64,000 nt of DNA, from positions 1 through 64,000 of the forward strand of contig CATBCG010000004.1 of the NCBI GenBank assembly GCA_949502025.1, read 5' to 3'. Of this stretch, positions 15,584-24,650 are shown one piece after another. Each line of letters starts with the position of its first letter. Position 1 is the stretch's first letter. Source of the DNA: MGBC131033 sp910585655 (GTDB lineage: Bacteria; Bacillota; Clostridia; Lachnospirales; Lachnospiraceae). Below the pieces are notes generated by a model, which was given only the letters and a program-made list of their open reading frames with translations, was not told the origin of the DNA and ran no database searches. Position numbers and translations under genes: made by a program.

Positions 15584-17835
15584 CTCTCTTCCAGCTTCAG
15601 CTTAGCAAGCGCATCCGCAAACGCTGTATTCACCGGAGTGGTGGCTTCTTTCTTCTGCCGGTTCATATAATTGGCGACATCTTTTTTGGAGACCCCGGCG
15701 CCCTCTCTCTTTCTCCGTTCCTGGAAAGCAGTCAGCTTTTCTTTATGCCCGCAGCTACAGATAAATTGCTGAGCATCGCCCTTACCGCGCAGTTCCATTT
15801 TTTTATGGCAAACCGGGCAGCGGGCGTTAGAAGTACGGGAAACCGTTTCCCGATAGCCACATGCTCTGTCCTGGCAAACCAGCATCTGACTGTTTTTCCC
15901 TTTGACGGAGAGCATCCGCTTTCCACAATGCGGGCATTTGCTGTTGGTCAGGTTGTCGTGGCGGAATTTCCCTTCTCCTGTTTTGATCTCTTCAATCAGA
16001 GCATTGGCATAGCTTCGGATATCGTTCATAAACGCCGTTCGTTTCAGGCTACCTTTGGCAATCTGCGCCAGACGCAGCTCCCAGTCCGCCGTCAGCTCCG
16101 GCTTTCGCAAATCCTCCGGCACCAGTTCCAAAAGCTGTTTTGCTTTACCGGTCAAATAAATATCCTGACCTTTTTTCTCTAGTAAAAAGCTGGAAAAAAG
16201 TTTTTCGATGATATCCGCCCTGGTCGCCACTGTCCCCAATCCACCGGTTTCCCGTAATGTTTTCGCCAGCACGTTCTTAGATGCTTCCATGTAGGCGACC
16301 GGATTTTCCATGGCGGAGAGCAAGGTCGCTTCATTAAAATGAGCCGGCGGCTTTGTCTTTCCCTCTGTAAGCCGAAAGGAAAGCCCGGTCAGCTTCTCTC
16401 CCTGACGCAGATCCGGCAGGCTTTGTGCCTTTATTCCACCGGACTCTCCAGAAGCCTCCACGCCAGATTCCTCATCTTCCCCGTAGTCGTCAAGCGTACC
16501 AGAGGTATCGGTATAGACCTCTTTCCAACCCGGGCTTTTTACGATCTGCCCCTGTGCCAGAAAAGTTTCCTTACCAATCGTTACTTCCAGATTCGTTTGT
16601 TCATATTCATAAGGCGGATAAAGCACGGCAAGGAAACGCCGCACTACCAGGTCATAAATTTTCCGCTCCTCAACCGTCATATGATCGAGCTGAACATATT
16701 GCTCCGTCGGGATAATCGCATGATGATCGGATACTTTGGCATCATTGACAAACGCCGCCTTGGCAGAAAAGCTCTGACCGGACAAGCGTCCCGCCAGCTT
16801 ACGGTAAGGACCTGTCGCGCAAGCCTGCAGCCGCTCCTTTATCGTCGGTACGATATCGCTGCTTAAATAGCGGGAATCAGTCCTTGGATACGTCAGTACT
16901 TTATGATTTTCATAAAGCCGCTGCATAATATTTAACGTCTCTTTGGCGGAAAACTGAAAGCGGCGGTTTGCCTCCCGCTGCAGCTCTGTCAAATCGTAGA
17001 GCAGCGGCGCATAGGTTTTCTTTGGCGTCCGTTTTACCATCGTCACGGTCCCCGCCTCCCCTTGTAACTCATCCAGAAGTCTTTGCATCCGTTCTTTATC
17101 AAAAGAGCGAGTGGAACCAGATTTGCTATCCTTCCAGGTCAGTTTCAGCGAAGTTTCGGATTTTTCCTTTCCGTTCCAGCTTGCCGTTATGCCAAAATAA
17201 GACTCTGGCTTAAACTCCCGAATCTGCTGTTCTCTTTTGGCAATAATCGCCAGCGTCGGCGTCTGTACCCGCCCGCAGGAAAGCTGTGCATTGTATTTAC
17301 AGGTCAAAGCTCGGGTCGCATTGATTCCAACCAGCCAATCCGCCTCCGCCCGGCACATTGCCGCGTCATAAAGCGCTTCGTATTCTCTGCCGTCTCTTAA
17401 ATGGGCAAATCCTTCCCGAATCGCTTTGTCAGTGACAGAGGAAATCCACAGTCTTTTCACCGGCTTTTTGCTGCCAGCCAGCTTTAAAATCAACCTTGCT
17501 ACCAGCTCCCCCTCCCGTCCGGCGTCCGTGGCAATGATCACCTGCCCGATATCCTGACGGTGAAGTTGATTTTTTATGATATGATACTGCTTCCCGGTCT
17601 GCTTGATCACCACCAGTTTAAACTGCTCCGGCATCATCGGCAGATATTCCAGCTTCCATTCCTTGTACTGCGCACCATAATCCTCCGGATCCGCGAGCGT
17701 CACTAAATGCCCCAGCCCCCAGGTGACAACATAATCCTTTCCCTCTAAAAAACCGTTTCCTCCCTGTCTGCAGGCAAGCACTCTGGCAATATCTCTGCCT
17801 ACGGAGGGTTTCTCTGCGATTACCAACGCCTTCAT
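15580..17835 (-). CDS. topB: DNA topoisomerase III (type IA)
   Basis: 751 residues. A TOPRIM domain at the N-terminus (MKALVIAEKPSVGRDIARVL; later TDAGREGELVARLIL), then the type IA core with active-site tyrosine Y316 in YPRTDSRYLSSD. The C-terminal zinc-ribbon pairs are CPHCGKRM, CQDRACGY, CPVCHKKM and FICSCGHK. It relaxes and decatenates DNA through single-strand passage. Chromosomal topB-like and conjugative-element topB proteins both look like this; no conjugation genes are present here, which favours a chromosomal gene. RBS GGAAGGAAATAGGAACT. It follows the SprA-like gene by 20 nt. Confidence 0.93.
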   Translation of the reverse strand: MKALVIAEKPSVGRDIARVLACRQGGNGFLEGKDYVVTWGLGHLVTLADPEDYGAQYKEWKLEYLPMMPEQFKLVVIKQTGKQYHIIKNQLHRQDIGQVIIATDAGREGELVARLILKLAGSKKPVKRLWISSVTDKAIREGFAHLRDGREYEALYDAAMCRAEADWLVGINATRALTCKYNAQLSCGRVQTPTLAIIAKREQQIREFKPESYFGITASWNGKEKSETSLKLTWKDSKSGSTRSFDKERMQRLLDELQGEAGTVTMVKRTPKKTYAPLLYDLTELQREANRRFQFSAKETLNIMQRLYENHKVLTYPRTDSRYLSSDIVPTIKERLQACATGPYRKLAGRLSGQSFSAKAAFVNDAKVSDHHAIIPTEQYVQLDHMTVEERKIYDLVVRRFLAVLYPPYEYEQTNLEVTIGKETFLAQGQIVKSPGWKEVYTDTSGTLDDYGEDEESGVEASGESGGIKAQSLPDLRQGEKLTGLSFRLTEGKTKPPAHFNEATLLSAMENPVAYMEASKNVLAKTLRETGGLGTVATRADIIEKLFSSFLLEKKGQDIYLTGKAKQLLELVPEDLRKPELTADWELRLAQIAKGSLKRTAFMNDIRSYANALIEEIKTGEGKFRHDNLTNSKCPHCGKRMLSVKGKNSQMLVCQDRACGYRETVSRTSNARCPVCHKKMELRGKGDAQQFICSCGHKEKLTAFQERRKREGAGVSKKDVANYMNRQKKEATTPVNTAFADALAKLKLEER

Positions 17836-17855
17836 AGTTCCTATTTCCTTCCTTA

Positions 17856-18314
17856 TTATAATTTCTGATCGAAGTTCATCCCCCGCAGCATGGTTCCTTC
17901 CACTGCCTTTCGCCCCTGGTCATATGGATTTTCCCGGTACGTCAGCATCTTTGTACGAGTCGTTCCACCTGCAATATATGTCTTTCCACACTCCGGGCAT
18001 ACTCCTGTTTTTAAAGATACGCTCACGGATACCAGCCGTTTATTTTCCTTTTGACCTTCTGCAACCGCGTTCTGCACATGCTCCCGCTCGTGAGACATCA
18101 CCTTTGCGGCTGCCTGTCCCGGCGCGATATGAGTAGGCGCCTGAAAAGAAACGTCTCCCTCATTGGACTGATCCATGTACTTTCGTTCCTTACAGGTCTG
18201 ACACTCTGCCTTCTGCGTTTCCTTTGTTTCTTTTGTACCTACTGTCTGACTAGGAGTCGTCGCTCTGGCAGCTCCTATTTCCCATGTTGTTGATACTGCT
18301 CCGATACCTGACAT
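17856..18314 (-). CDS. SprA-like putative metalloprotease-related protein
   Basis: 152 residues from ATG 18314, preceded by GGGAGGAAGGAAT (the ORF can start 15 nt earlier, but that ATG lies inside the ribosome site). The segment KVMSHEREHVQNAVAEG carries an HExxH metal-site pattern as seen in SprA-related proteins. Two Cys pairs surround it: CQTCKERKYMD and CPECGKTYIAGGTTR. No signal peptide. The likely operon with topB is based on a 20-nt gap. Function not known. Confidence 0.65.
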   Translation of the reverse strand: MSGIGAVSTTWEIGAARATTPSQTVGTKETKETQKAECQTCKERKYMDQSNEGDVSFQAPTHIAPGQAAAKVMSHEREHVQNAVAEGQKENKRLVSVSVSLKTGVCPECGKTYIAGGTTRTKMLTYRENPYDQGRKAVEGTMLRGMNFDQKL

Positions 18315-18402
18315 ATTCCTTCCTCCCATTTCTGTCTCTTCATCCTCTGATCCATTCTGTTTTTTCCAGTTTACGCCTTTTCTGCTACCCTGTCAATGAA
18401 AT

Positions 18403-18454
18403 AAAAAAACAGAGCAGATAAACGATACGTTTCCGCAAGTTCATCTGCTCTGTT
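18403..18454 (-). terminator. Intrinsic terminator after the small membrane protein gene
   Basis: Stem ACAGAGCAGAT (18409-18419) with ATCTGCTCTGT (18443-18453), followed on the minus strand by TTTTTTTAT (complement of 18401-18409). Confidence 0.85.
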
Positions 18455-18486
18455 CTCAAATTAACGGTTATGTTCCTTCCATTTAC

Positions 18487-18675
18487 TTATTTCTTCTCAT
18501 TCCTCTCCTCTTTCTTCTTCCATGCCCGAAAAAGATACATACTGCAACAGGCTGCCGCCACACTCATTGGTGCTGAATGTAAAGTAATGCCGTTTATATT
18601 ACCAATCACATTGATTATAATTAAAACGATCAATACTGCTGCTATTATGACAACTCCCTTAAAAAAATCCTTCAT
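18487..18675 (-). CDS. Small membrane protein
   Basis: 62 residues from ATG 18675 (MKDFFKGVVIIAAVLIVLII). One strong membrane helix near residues 7-27, a second weaker hydrophobic stretch (APMSVAAACCSMYLF), then a basic tail ending KKKEERNEKK. A further in-frame start at 18720 is possible, but AGGAG precedes 18675 by about 11 nt. It has its own terminator, which supports a real transcript. Unknown function. It lies divergent to the two-component genes. Confidence 0.5.
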   Translation of the reverse strand: MKDFFKGVVIIAAVLIVLIIINVIGNINGITLHSAPMSVAAACCSMYLFRAWKKKEERNEKK

Positions 18676-18837
18676 ATTCTTTCTGGCTCCTTCCAAAAAT
18701 AATAATTTATTGCAGATCATTATACCAGAAAAAGCGACAATTCCTTCAAAACAGTCATAAAATGCCTGATTTCATGAGTAAGCGCATTTTTAACATCACA
18801 AAATACGCATTTATTCCTCCTTTTTGCAAAGTAACGC

Positions 18838-18866
18838 TTGATACAACGAATCAAATACAGTATAAT
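18838..18866 (+). promoter_or_regulatory. Sigma-A promoter of the two-component operon
   Basis: TTGATA (18838-18843), 17-nt spacer, TATAAT (18861-18866). A TTGAT...ATCAA dyad overlaps it. Two CGCATTT words lie upstream, 23 bp apart (18783 and 18806); spaced direct repeats are what LytTR regulators bind, but the match to the known consensus is poor. Confidence 0.75.
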
Positions 18867-18901
18867 CAGAAAAGTAATTTTTGAAAGGAAGGGTCGTCAA
18901 A

Positions 18902-20200
18902 ATGCTGTTCTCTTTTTTTCAGCTTTCCCTTGGTATCCGCAATGTTTATCCTAAGCGTATGAGCCTAAAAGCGTTTCTAATGCTTTATATCGTATTGCTG
19001 CTTGCCGGAGCGCCTGTAACGCTCCTATCCTGTATCCCCTATGGTCTTTTTGGTATTCTGGTAGCCGTTTGCATCTATGGATTGGTGGTTTACCGGGATA
19101 CTGCATCCAGAAACGTTGGTATGGGCATGATTGGATGTGTGCTTACCGTTATCATTGATAATTTACTGGTCATTCCTCTAAGTATACTGATTCCCTCGTC
19201 CTTCTCAAATCAGCCCTTTTTTTCTTTTGCTATTGCACTTACTCGTATATTGCTGTTTTATGTTATTACGTTGCTTTGCGGCAGGGTGCTTAAAAAATTG
19301 TTGCTGTCAGACAAAGGGGCTTTGCGTCTGGAACAGACGTGGTATTTGATGGACTCTGTATTGCTGCTTCTGATAACGATTTATCTTTTTGATAATTTGA
19401 TTTCAGGGCAGAACGACTCTCTTGGCAAAATGATATACAATAATGCTCTGCACCTTTCCGGGTATCTGCTTGTTATGCTTTTTTTGCTTTTGGCTATGCG
19501 CCGTTCCTATTTAGAGCAAATACAGGCAGAATCAAAGAAAAAAGCTATGCAGGATTTACAGGACTACACACACAATTTAGAAACCATGTATCATAGTCTG
19601 CGCTCTTTTAAGCATGACTATATAAACATTTTGCTCTCTTTATCCGGCTATATTGAACATTCTGATATGGAGGAATTAAAAAATTTTTTTGAAAGCAAAA
19701 TCTTCCTGACAAAAAATCTGATTGATCAGGGCGATTACAAACTGAATCAGCTTAGTAACATCCATGTGTTGGAAATCAAAAGCCTGCTCTCTGCAAAAAT
19801 GATTTACGCCCATGAATCCGGGGTTGACGTCACGATTGATATTCCCGATCAAGTGGACAGCTTTTTCATAGATACCGTAGATCTTGCCAGAATACTGGGT
19901 ATCTTTTTAGACAACGCTATGGAAGCCGCATTGGAGACAACCCAACCGCAGATAGGCTTAAATATCCTTCAAAATGAGACGGGAGTATCCATTATGATAA
20001 GCAATCGTTTTCAGGATAACGGCTCCGTGACGCTGCATAACGTAAAGCAAAAGGGCTTTAGCACAAAGACCGGGCATCCGGGAATCGGGCTTTCTAACGC
20101 TCATAAAATCATCAGCTCTTATGACAACGTGATGCTGGAAACCACAATGCAACACGGTTGTTTTACACAACACATGGAGCTTGCCGCCGGAAAGGAGTAA
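18902..20200 (+). CDS. AgrC-like sensor histidine kinase (GHKL ATPase)
   Basis: 432 residues from ATG 18902, preceded by GGAAGGGTCGTCAAA. The N-terminal ~210 residues hold about six membrane helices (for example AFLMLYIVLLLAGAPVTLLS, LFGILVAVCIYGLVV, LFYVITLLCGRVL). A coiled helix then leads to the phosphorylated His in SFKHDYINILLSLSGY. The GHKL ATPase follows, with the N-box ARILGIFLDNAMEAALE and the G-box GIGLSNAHKI. Architecture is that of AgrC/ComD-type peptide-sensing kinases. It pairs with the LytTR regulator 6 nt downstream. No agrB/agrD gene is present, so the signal is unknown. Confidence 0.85.
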   Translation: MLFSFFQLSLGIRNVYPKRMSLKAFLMLYIVLLLAGAPVTLLSCIPYGLFGILVAVCIYGLVVYRDTASRNVGMGMIGCVLTVIIDNLLVIPLSILIPSSFSNQPFFSFAIALTRILLFYVITLLCGRVLKKLLLSDKGALRLEQTWYLMDSVLLLLITIYLFDNLISGQNDSLGKMIYNNALHLSGYLLVMLFLLLAMRRSYLEQIQAESKKKAMQDLQDYTHNLETMYHSLRSFKHDYINILLSLSGYIEHSDMEELKNFFESKIFLTKNLIDQGDYKLNQLSNIHVLEIKSLLSAKMIYAHESGVDVTIDIPDQVDSFFIDTVDLARILGIFLDNAMEAALETTQPQIGLNILQNETGVSIMISNRFQDNGSVTLHNVKQKGFSTKTGHPGIGLSNAHKIISSYDNVMLETTMQHGCFTQHMELAAGKE

Positions 20201-20206
20201 CCTAAT

Positions 20207-20926
20207 ATGCTAAATATCTTTGTATGTGAAGACGATACCATACAACGGCAAACTATCGTACAAATCATTCAAAATACGGTGCTGATAGAGGAATTGGATA
20301 TGCAGCTTGTTCTGGATACCAAAGACCCTTATGTATTGTTGGAAAAGGTCAGAGCCAGCCATAACACAGGTATTTATTTTCTGGATATCGACCTGGGCAG
20401 CAATATGAACGGGCTGAAGCTGGCACAGCAAATCAGACTGTCTGACCCCCGTGGTTTTATCATATTCATAACCGCGCATTCTGAGCTAAGCTTTATGACT
20501 TTTCAATATCGGGTAGAGGCAATGGACTTCATATTAAAAGACAATCCTGCCGAAACAAAAGTAAAAATCAGAGAATGTCTCCTAAACGCAATAGAACGCT
20601 ATACGCTCCAGACCAACAAGGTACATAAAGTCTATACTATCCAAACGGGCGGACGAAAAATCAGCGTGGATTATGAGGATATTTTCTTTTTTGAAACTTC
20701 CAGTAATATCCATAAGGTTGTTCTTCATGCAAAGAACCGTCAAATTGAATTTTCCGGCACCATCAAAGACCTGATAAACACCTTAGACGACAACTTTATA
20801 CGCTGCCACCGCTCCTTTCTAGTAAATAAAAATAACATAAAAGAAGTAGATGCGAAAAAGCGAATCATCTATTTTCCCAATGGAGAAACCTGCCTGATGT
20901 CCATGCGTATGGGGAAAGAACTCTGA
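20207..20926 (+). CDS. AgrA-like response regulator with LytTR DNA-binding domain
   Basis: 239 residues. The receiver domain spans about 1-125, with acidic pocket CEDD (7-10) and phosphoacceptor Asp60 in YFLDIDLG; K111 is in the FILKDN region. The LytTR domain is about 140-239 (YTIQTGGRKISVDYEDIFFFETSSNIHKVVLH...FIRCHRSFLVNKNNI). LytTR proteins bind pairs of ~9-bp repeats upstream of targets. The target here is unknown; the Opp operon 175 nt downstream on the same strand is the nearest candidate. Confidence 0.88.
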   Translation: MLNIFVCEDDTIQRQTIVQIIQNTVLIEELDMQLVLDTKDPYVLLEKVRASHNTGIYFLDIDLGSNMNGLKLAQQIRLSDPRGFIIFITAHSELSFMTFQYRVEAMDFILKDNPAETKVKIRECLLNAIERYTLQTNKVHKVYTIQTGGRKISVDYEDIFFFETSSNIHKVVLHAKNRQIEFSGTIKDLINTLDDNFIRCHRSFLVNKNNIKEVDAKKRIIYFPNGETCLMSMRMGKEL

Positions 20927-20998
20927 AAACAGAACGTTACATTCCTTGCTGTAAATTTAAAAATATAAATAAGTATGTATAAAAATACAATTTTGATA

Positions 20999-21027
20999 TT
21001 TACAAATCCACTTTAGCGTGATAAAAT
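20999..21027 (+). promoter_or_regulatory. Sigma-A promoter of the opp operon
   Basis: TTTACA (20999-21004), 17-nt spacer, TAAAAT (21022-21027), about 75 nt before oppA. This lies after the regulator gene, so opp has its own start point even if some read-through occurs. Confidence 0.65.
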
Positions 21028-21101
21028 GTCAAACATAGTTTTGCTGCGATAACAGCTAGCTAAACCAAACAACCAATTATGAAATAAGGAGAGGATGGAG
21101 T

Positions 21102-23534
21102 ATGAAAAAAAACAAGACACCAAAAAAACTACTGGCTCTGCTTTTGCTTGCCGTTATGCTGATCGGCGCCTTATCCGCCTGCAAGGGGAAGGACAAGACC
21201 GACGACGGAGGCAATCCGCAGAATCCTTCTGTCGGTGATCAGACAGACAACGATAATAGCCAGACGGATGATAACGACGCAGATACAGACAACCAGCCTG
21301 CAGATGACGGAGAATACACCTTAAATCTAACAGAGACCACCTCCGCTGTTCATACTTTAAATCCGCACGAATGGGAATATTCCCCGGAAGATGCGGTTAT
21401 GCAGCTAACACAGTCCGGCTTATATTCGATTATCTATTCCGAAACCGAAGATTTTGCCTACTCCTGTGAAATGGCTGCGGACTTCCCAACGGATGTTACC
21501 TCGGAATATGCCGGAAACGAAACCTATGGTATTCCGGCGGACGCGACAGAGGGCTATGCGTTCCGTATTCCGCTCCGTCAGGATGCAAAGTGGGAAGATG
21601 GTACTCCAATCAACGCCGATACTTATATTTATTCCTATCAACAGCTATTAAGCCCGGAAATGGTAAACTATCGTGCTTCAAGCCGTTATGAAGGTACTTA
21701 TGCCCTGGCGAATGCTTACCAGTATTTCCTTGGCGGCGCAGACCAGTACATCGACTATTTCAATGCCGAAACCGGAGAATATGCCGAGGTAAAGGACGGC
21801 AACCTCTACTTTAGCGCTACGGAACCGACCGCCTTTTTCGGTATGAGTCTGGCAGACGCTGCCGCCGGTGATTATGCAGACTATTTTACTGCAGAGGACG
21901 GCACCGATACTCTGGCTGCTCTTCAGACCTTACAGGGAGACGAAGCCTGGATTCCGGTAGACGATACCGTTCGTACTGCTTTGGATGCTATGATTGCTGC
22001 AGTCAACGCTCATACGGAGACCGAAGCCTATGATCAGGAATATTTGGAATTCTGTACTTATAAGGAAGAAATGGAAGCCGTTACCTGGGATCAGGTCGGT
22101 CTGGTTAAAAATGACGATTACACATTGACCTTTATTTATACCAAGCCTATCCGGGAGCAGTTTATGCTTTATAGTGGTTTCACTACTCCGCTTCTGGTAA
22201 AAGAAGATATTTACGAAGCCAACAAATCCGATATCGGCGGTTTAACGAAAACCACCTACGGAACCTCCGCCAGCACTTACGCCTCCTATGGTCCGTACAA
22301 GCTGACCGAATGGCAGGCAGAAAAAGTCCTGACAGTAGAGAAAAACGATCAGTGGTTTGGCTGGAACGATCCTGCTCATGAAGGGCAGTATCAGGCTACC
22401 AGAATCAGCTATCAGTTTATCGACGAACATACCACGGAAATGCAGTTATTCCTACAGGGAAACGTGGATACGGTAACACTTGACGCCAATGATATTCAGA
22501 CTTATGGGACGAGTGATTATGTCGTATACGAGCCTACCAGCTATACCTTTAAGCTTTCCTTCAACACGGATAAAGAATCCTTAAAAGCCAGAGAATCCGC
22601 TGGCGTCAATAAAACCTTGATTACTTATGTAGACTTCCGGAAGGCATTCTCTCTGGCTATCAATCGTGCAGAATTATGCCAGACTGCTTTTCCTACTCAC
22701 AGCGCGGCATACGGACTGTTAAACGATATGTATGTATATGAAACAAACAATTTCAGCACCTACCGCGATACCGAACAGGCAAAAGCTGTTCTCTGTGAAG
22801 TATATGACTCGGAAAATTATGATACATTAAGCGGCTACAACGTAAAGGAAGCCTCTGAACTTTTGGAAAAGGCTTATCAGGAAGCTCTGGCTGCCGGCGA
22901 TATCAAAGAAACCGATAAGGTCGTACTTGATTTTAACGTATCCGTTTCTTCTGATGCCAACCAAAAAGCAATTAATTTCTTAAACGATGCTATCATAGCT
23001 GCTGCTGTTGGAACTTCCTTAGAAGGTCGGATTTCCATTGAACTCAAAGAAGTGGACGATTATTATGCTGCTATGAAGGCAGGAACCGCTGATTTGATTT
23101 TCAGCGCCTGGGGCGGAAACGAAATCGATCCTTATGCTTTGATGCAATGTTATGTGGACATTGTTTATTTTGATGACGGCGAGCATGGTTTTAATGCCAA
23201 GCAGCCGCTGACCATCCAGATAGACGGAAAAGACTACACTTATTCTCTGTATGAATGGTACAAAGAAGTATGTGAAGGTCAATGGGCGCAGGCAGACTCC
23301 GATACCAGACTGCATATCCTGGCAAAGCTTGAAGGCGGTATTCTTGAGCAATATTGTGGTATTCCGCTCTACTCCCGTCGAGAAGCAAACCTGCTTTCGC
23401 AGAAAGTACAGTATGTTACGGATGAATTCAGCAACGTCTATGGCTACGGCGGTATCCGTTTTATGAAGTTCCTCTATAACGACGAGGAGTGGGCAGCTTA
23501 CTGTGCAGAACAGAATAACCAGCTTTCTTATTAA
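21102..23534 (+). CDS. oppA: Oligopeptide ABC transporter substrate-binding lipoprotein
   Basis: 810 residues, longer than classical OppA (about 540). The lipoprotein signal is LLALLLLAVMLIGALSAC with Cys26. A highly acidic Asp/Asn/Gln linker follows (about 30-72, DGGNPQNPSVGDQTDNDNSQ...). The SBP_bac_5 domain then starts (ETTSAVHTLNPHEWEY, and YAFRIPLRQDAKWEDGTPINADTYIYSYQQLL). Two large insertions in the domain are likely (about 190-290 and around 430). It binds extracellular peptides and delivers them to OppBC. RBS GGAGAGGATGGAGT. First gene of the operon and separated from oppB by a hairpin. Confidence 0.88.
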   Translation: MKKNKTPKKLLALLLLAVMLIGALSACKGKDKTDDGGNPQNPSVGDQTDNDNSQTDDNDADTDNQPADDGEYTLNLTETTSAVHTLNPHEWEYSPEDAVMQLTQSGLYSIIYSETEDFAYSCEMAADFPTDVTSEYAGNETYGIPADATEGYAFRIPLRQDAKWEDGTPINADTYIYSYQQLLSPEMVNYRASSRYEGTYALANAYQYFLGGADQYIDYFNAETGEYAEVKDGNLYFSATEPTAFFGMSLADAAAGDYADYFTAEDGTDTLAALQTLQGDEAWIPVDDTVRTALDAMIAAVNAHTETEAYDQEYLEFCTYKEEMEAVTWDQVGLVKNDDYTLTFIYTKPIREQFMLYSGFTTPLLVKEDIYEANKSDIGGLTKTTYGTSASTYASYGPYKLTEWQAEKVLTVEKNDQWFGWNDPAHEGQYQATRISYQFIDEHTTEMQLFLQGNVDTVTLDANDIQTYGTSDYVVYEPTSYTFKLSFNTDKESLKARESAGVNKTLITYVDFRKAFSLAINRAELCQTAFPTHSAAYGLLNDMYVYETNNFSTYRDTEQAKAVLCEVYDSENYDTLSGYNVKEASELLEKAYQEALAAGDIKETDKVVLDFNVSVSSDANQKAINFLNDAIIAAAVGTSLEGRISIELKEVDDYYAAMKAGTADLIFSAWGGNEIDPYALMQCYVDIVYFDDGEHGFNAKQPLTIQIDGKDYTYSLYEWYKEVCEGQWAQADSDTRLHILAKLEGGILEQYCGIPLYSRREANLLSQKVQYVTDEFSNVYGYGGIRFMKFLYNDEEWAAYCAEQNNQLSY

Positions 23535-23556
23535 CTTTATAATTTTAGATAGAAAA

Positions 23557-23588
23557 ACGGGTAAGGCAGCGCAAGCTGCCTTGCCTGT
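23557..23588 (+). terminator. Stable hairpin between oppA and oppB (attenuator or RNA stabiliser)
   Basis: A 14-bp stem with GU pairs, ACGGGTAAGGCAGC (23557-23570) and GCTGCCTTGCCTGT (23575-23588), closed by a GCAA tetraloop. There is no strong T-run, so it probably stops only part of the transcripts or protects the oppA message, giving more binding protein than permease. Confidence 0.65.
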
Positions 23589-23678
23589 TATGACGTTTCT
23601 TTGAATTTTTATTACTGTTTATGCCTGTTTTTTACAATCCGGGAACTATTTTAAAACAGGCAGGATTGGAGATTGTTT

Positions 23679-24650
23679 ATGAAAAAATACATCGCCAAAC
23701 GTATCATGCTGATGTTTGTCACAGCCTTTGTGACGATGACAGTACTGTTTGTACTGATCCGTCTGCTGCCGAACCATGTTCATGCCGCGCTCGGCGGCTA
23801 TGCCAAGCAAGAAGAAATGATGCGGGAGGCCTGGGGCTACAACAAGCCGATCATCGTCCAGTATGGTATTTTTTTGAAAAATGTGTTTACCGAATGGAAC
23901 TGGGGATTCTGCACAGAGGTAGGAACTTATCTGCAGCCGGTAACGGAATACGTGACATCCAAACTTCCGGCTACGATTTATATCAACGTGATTTCCGTGG
24001 TATTCAGTATCCCGTTAGGTGTTATTTTCGGCGTGATTGCTGCCAACTATAAAAACCGCTGGCAGGATCATATCATCAATTTATTTATCATGCTGTTTAT
24101 TTCCGTGCCGTCCTTTGTATTTGCCTTTTTCCTGCAATACATCGTAGGCTTTAAGCTTGGGCTTCTGCCTCTGGTTATGAAATCCGGAACGGACTATTTT
24201 ACCTGGGCGATGCTGCGCTCCGCGATTATGCCGATTCTGGCAATGTCCTTTTATATCATTGCCGGGGACATGCGTTATGTCAGAGCGGAGCTGACCGAAA
24301 CGATGACCAGCGACTATATGCTCTTAGCCCGTACCAAAGGACTGACCAGACGGCAGGCGTTATTCCGCCATGCTCTGCGGAACTCTATGGTACCGCTTGT
24401 TCCGACCTTTTTAGCAGACGTTATTTACGTGATTTCCGGCTCAATGATCATTGAACAGATTTTTGCAGTACCCGGCATCGGCAAGGTCTTTGTCCTTTCC
24501 GTTACATCAAGAGATTACAGCGTTCTCCAATTCGTAGCGATGTTTTATACTTGTATCGATCTGGTCGCCGCCCTGCTCTTTGATTTAAGCTATGGTCTTA
24601 TCGATCCAAGAATCCGTATGGGAGGAGGGAAAAACAATGAATTATCCTGA
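23679..24650 (+). CDS. oppB: Oligopeptide ABC transporter permease OppB
   Basis: 323 residues from ATG 23679 (a TTG 6 nt earlier lacks spacing; GGAG is 8 nt before ATG). Six membrane segments are visible, starting KYIAKRIMLMFVTAFVTMTVLFVLI. The EAA loop that docks on the ATPase is seen in YMLLARTKGLTRRQALFRHALRNS. The end LIDPRIRMGG is typical of OppB/DppB. The 3' end overlaps oppC by 14 nt. Confidence 0.92.
   Translation: MKKYIAKRIMLMFVTAFVTMTVLFVLIRLLPNHVHAALGGYAKQEEMMREAWGYNKPIIVQYGIFLKNVFTEWNWGFCTEVGTYLQPVTEYVTSKLPATIYINVISVVFSIPLGVIFGVIAANYKNRWQDHIINLFIMLFISVPSFVFAFFLQYIVGFKLGLLPLVMKSGTDYFTWAMLRSAIMPILAMSFYIIAGDMRYVRAELTETMTSDYMLLARTKGLTRRQALFRHALRNSMVPLVPTFLADVIYVISGSMIIEQIFAVPGIGKVFVLSVTSRDYSVLQFVAMFYTCIDLVAALLFDLSYGLIDPRIRMGGGKNNELS

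Noticed and set aside
15580..17835. topB as evidence for an integrated conjugative element
   Set aside because: No relaxase, VirB4/VirD4-type, single-strand-binding or integrase genes are nearby, so a chromosomal copy is the simpler reading.
18676..18901. agrD-like signal peptide gene before the AgrC-like kinase
   Set aside because: No short ORF with a ribosome site and a hydrophobic/charged pattern is found on the plus strand here, and no AgrB-type protease is in the window.
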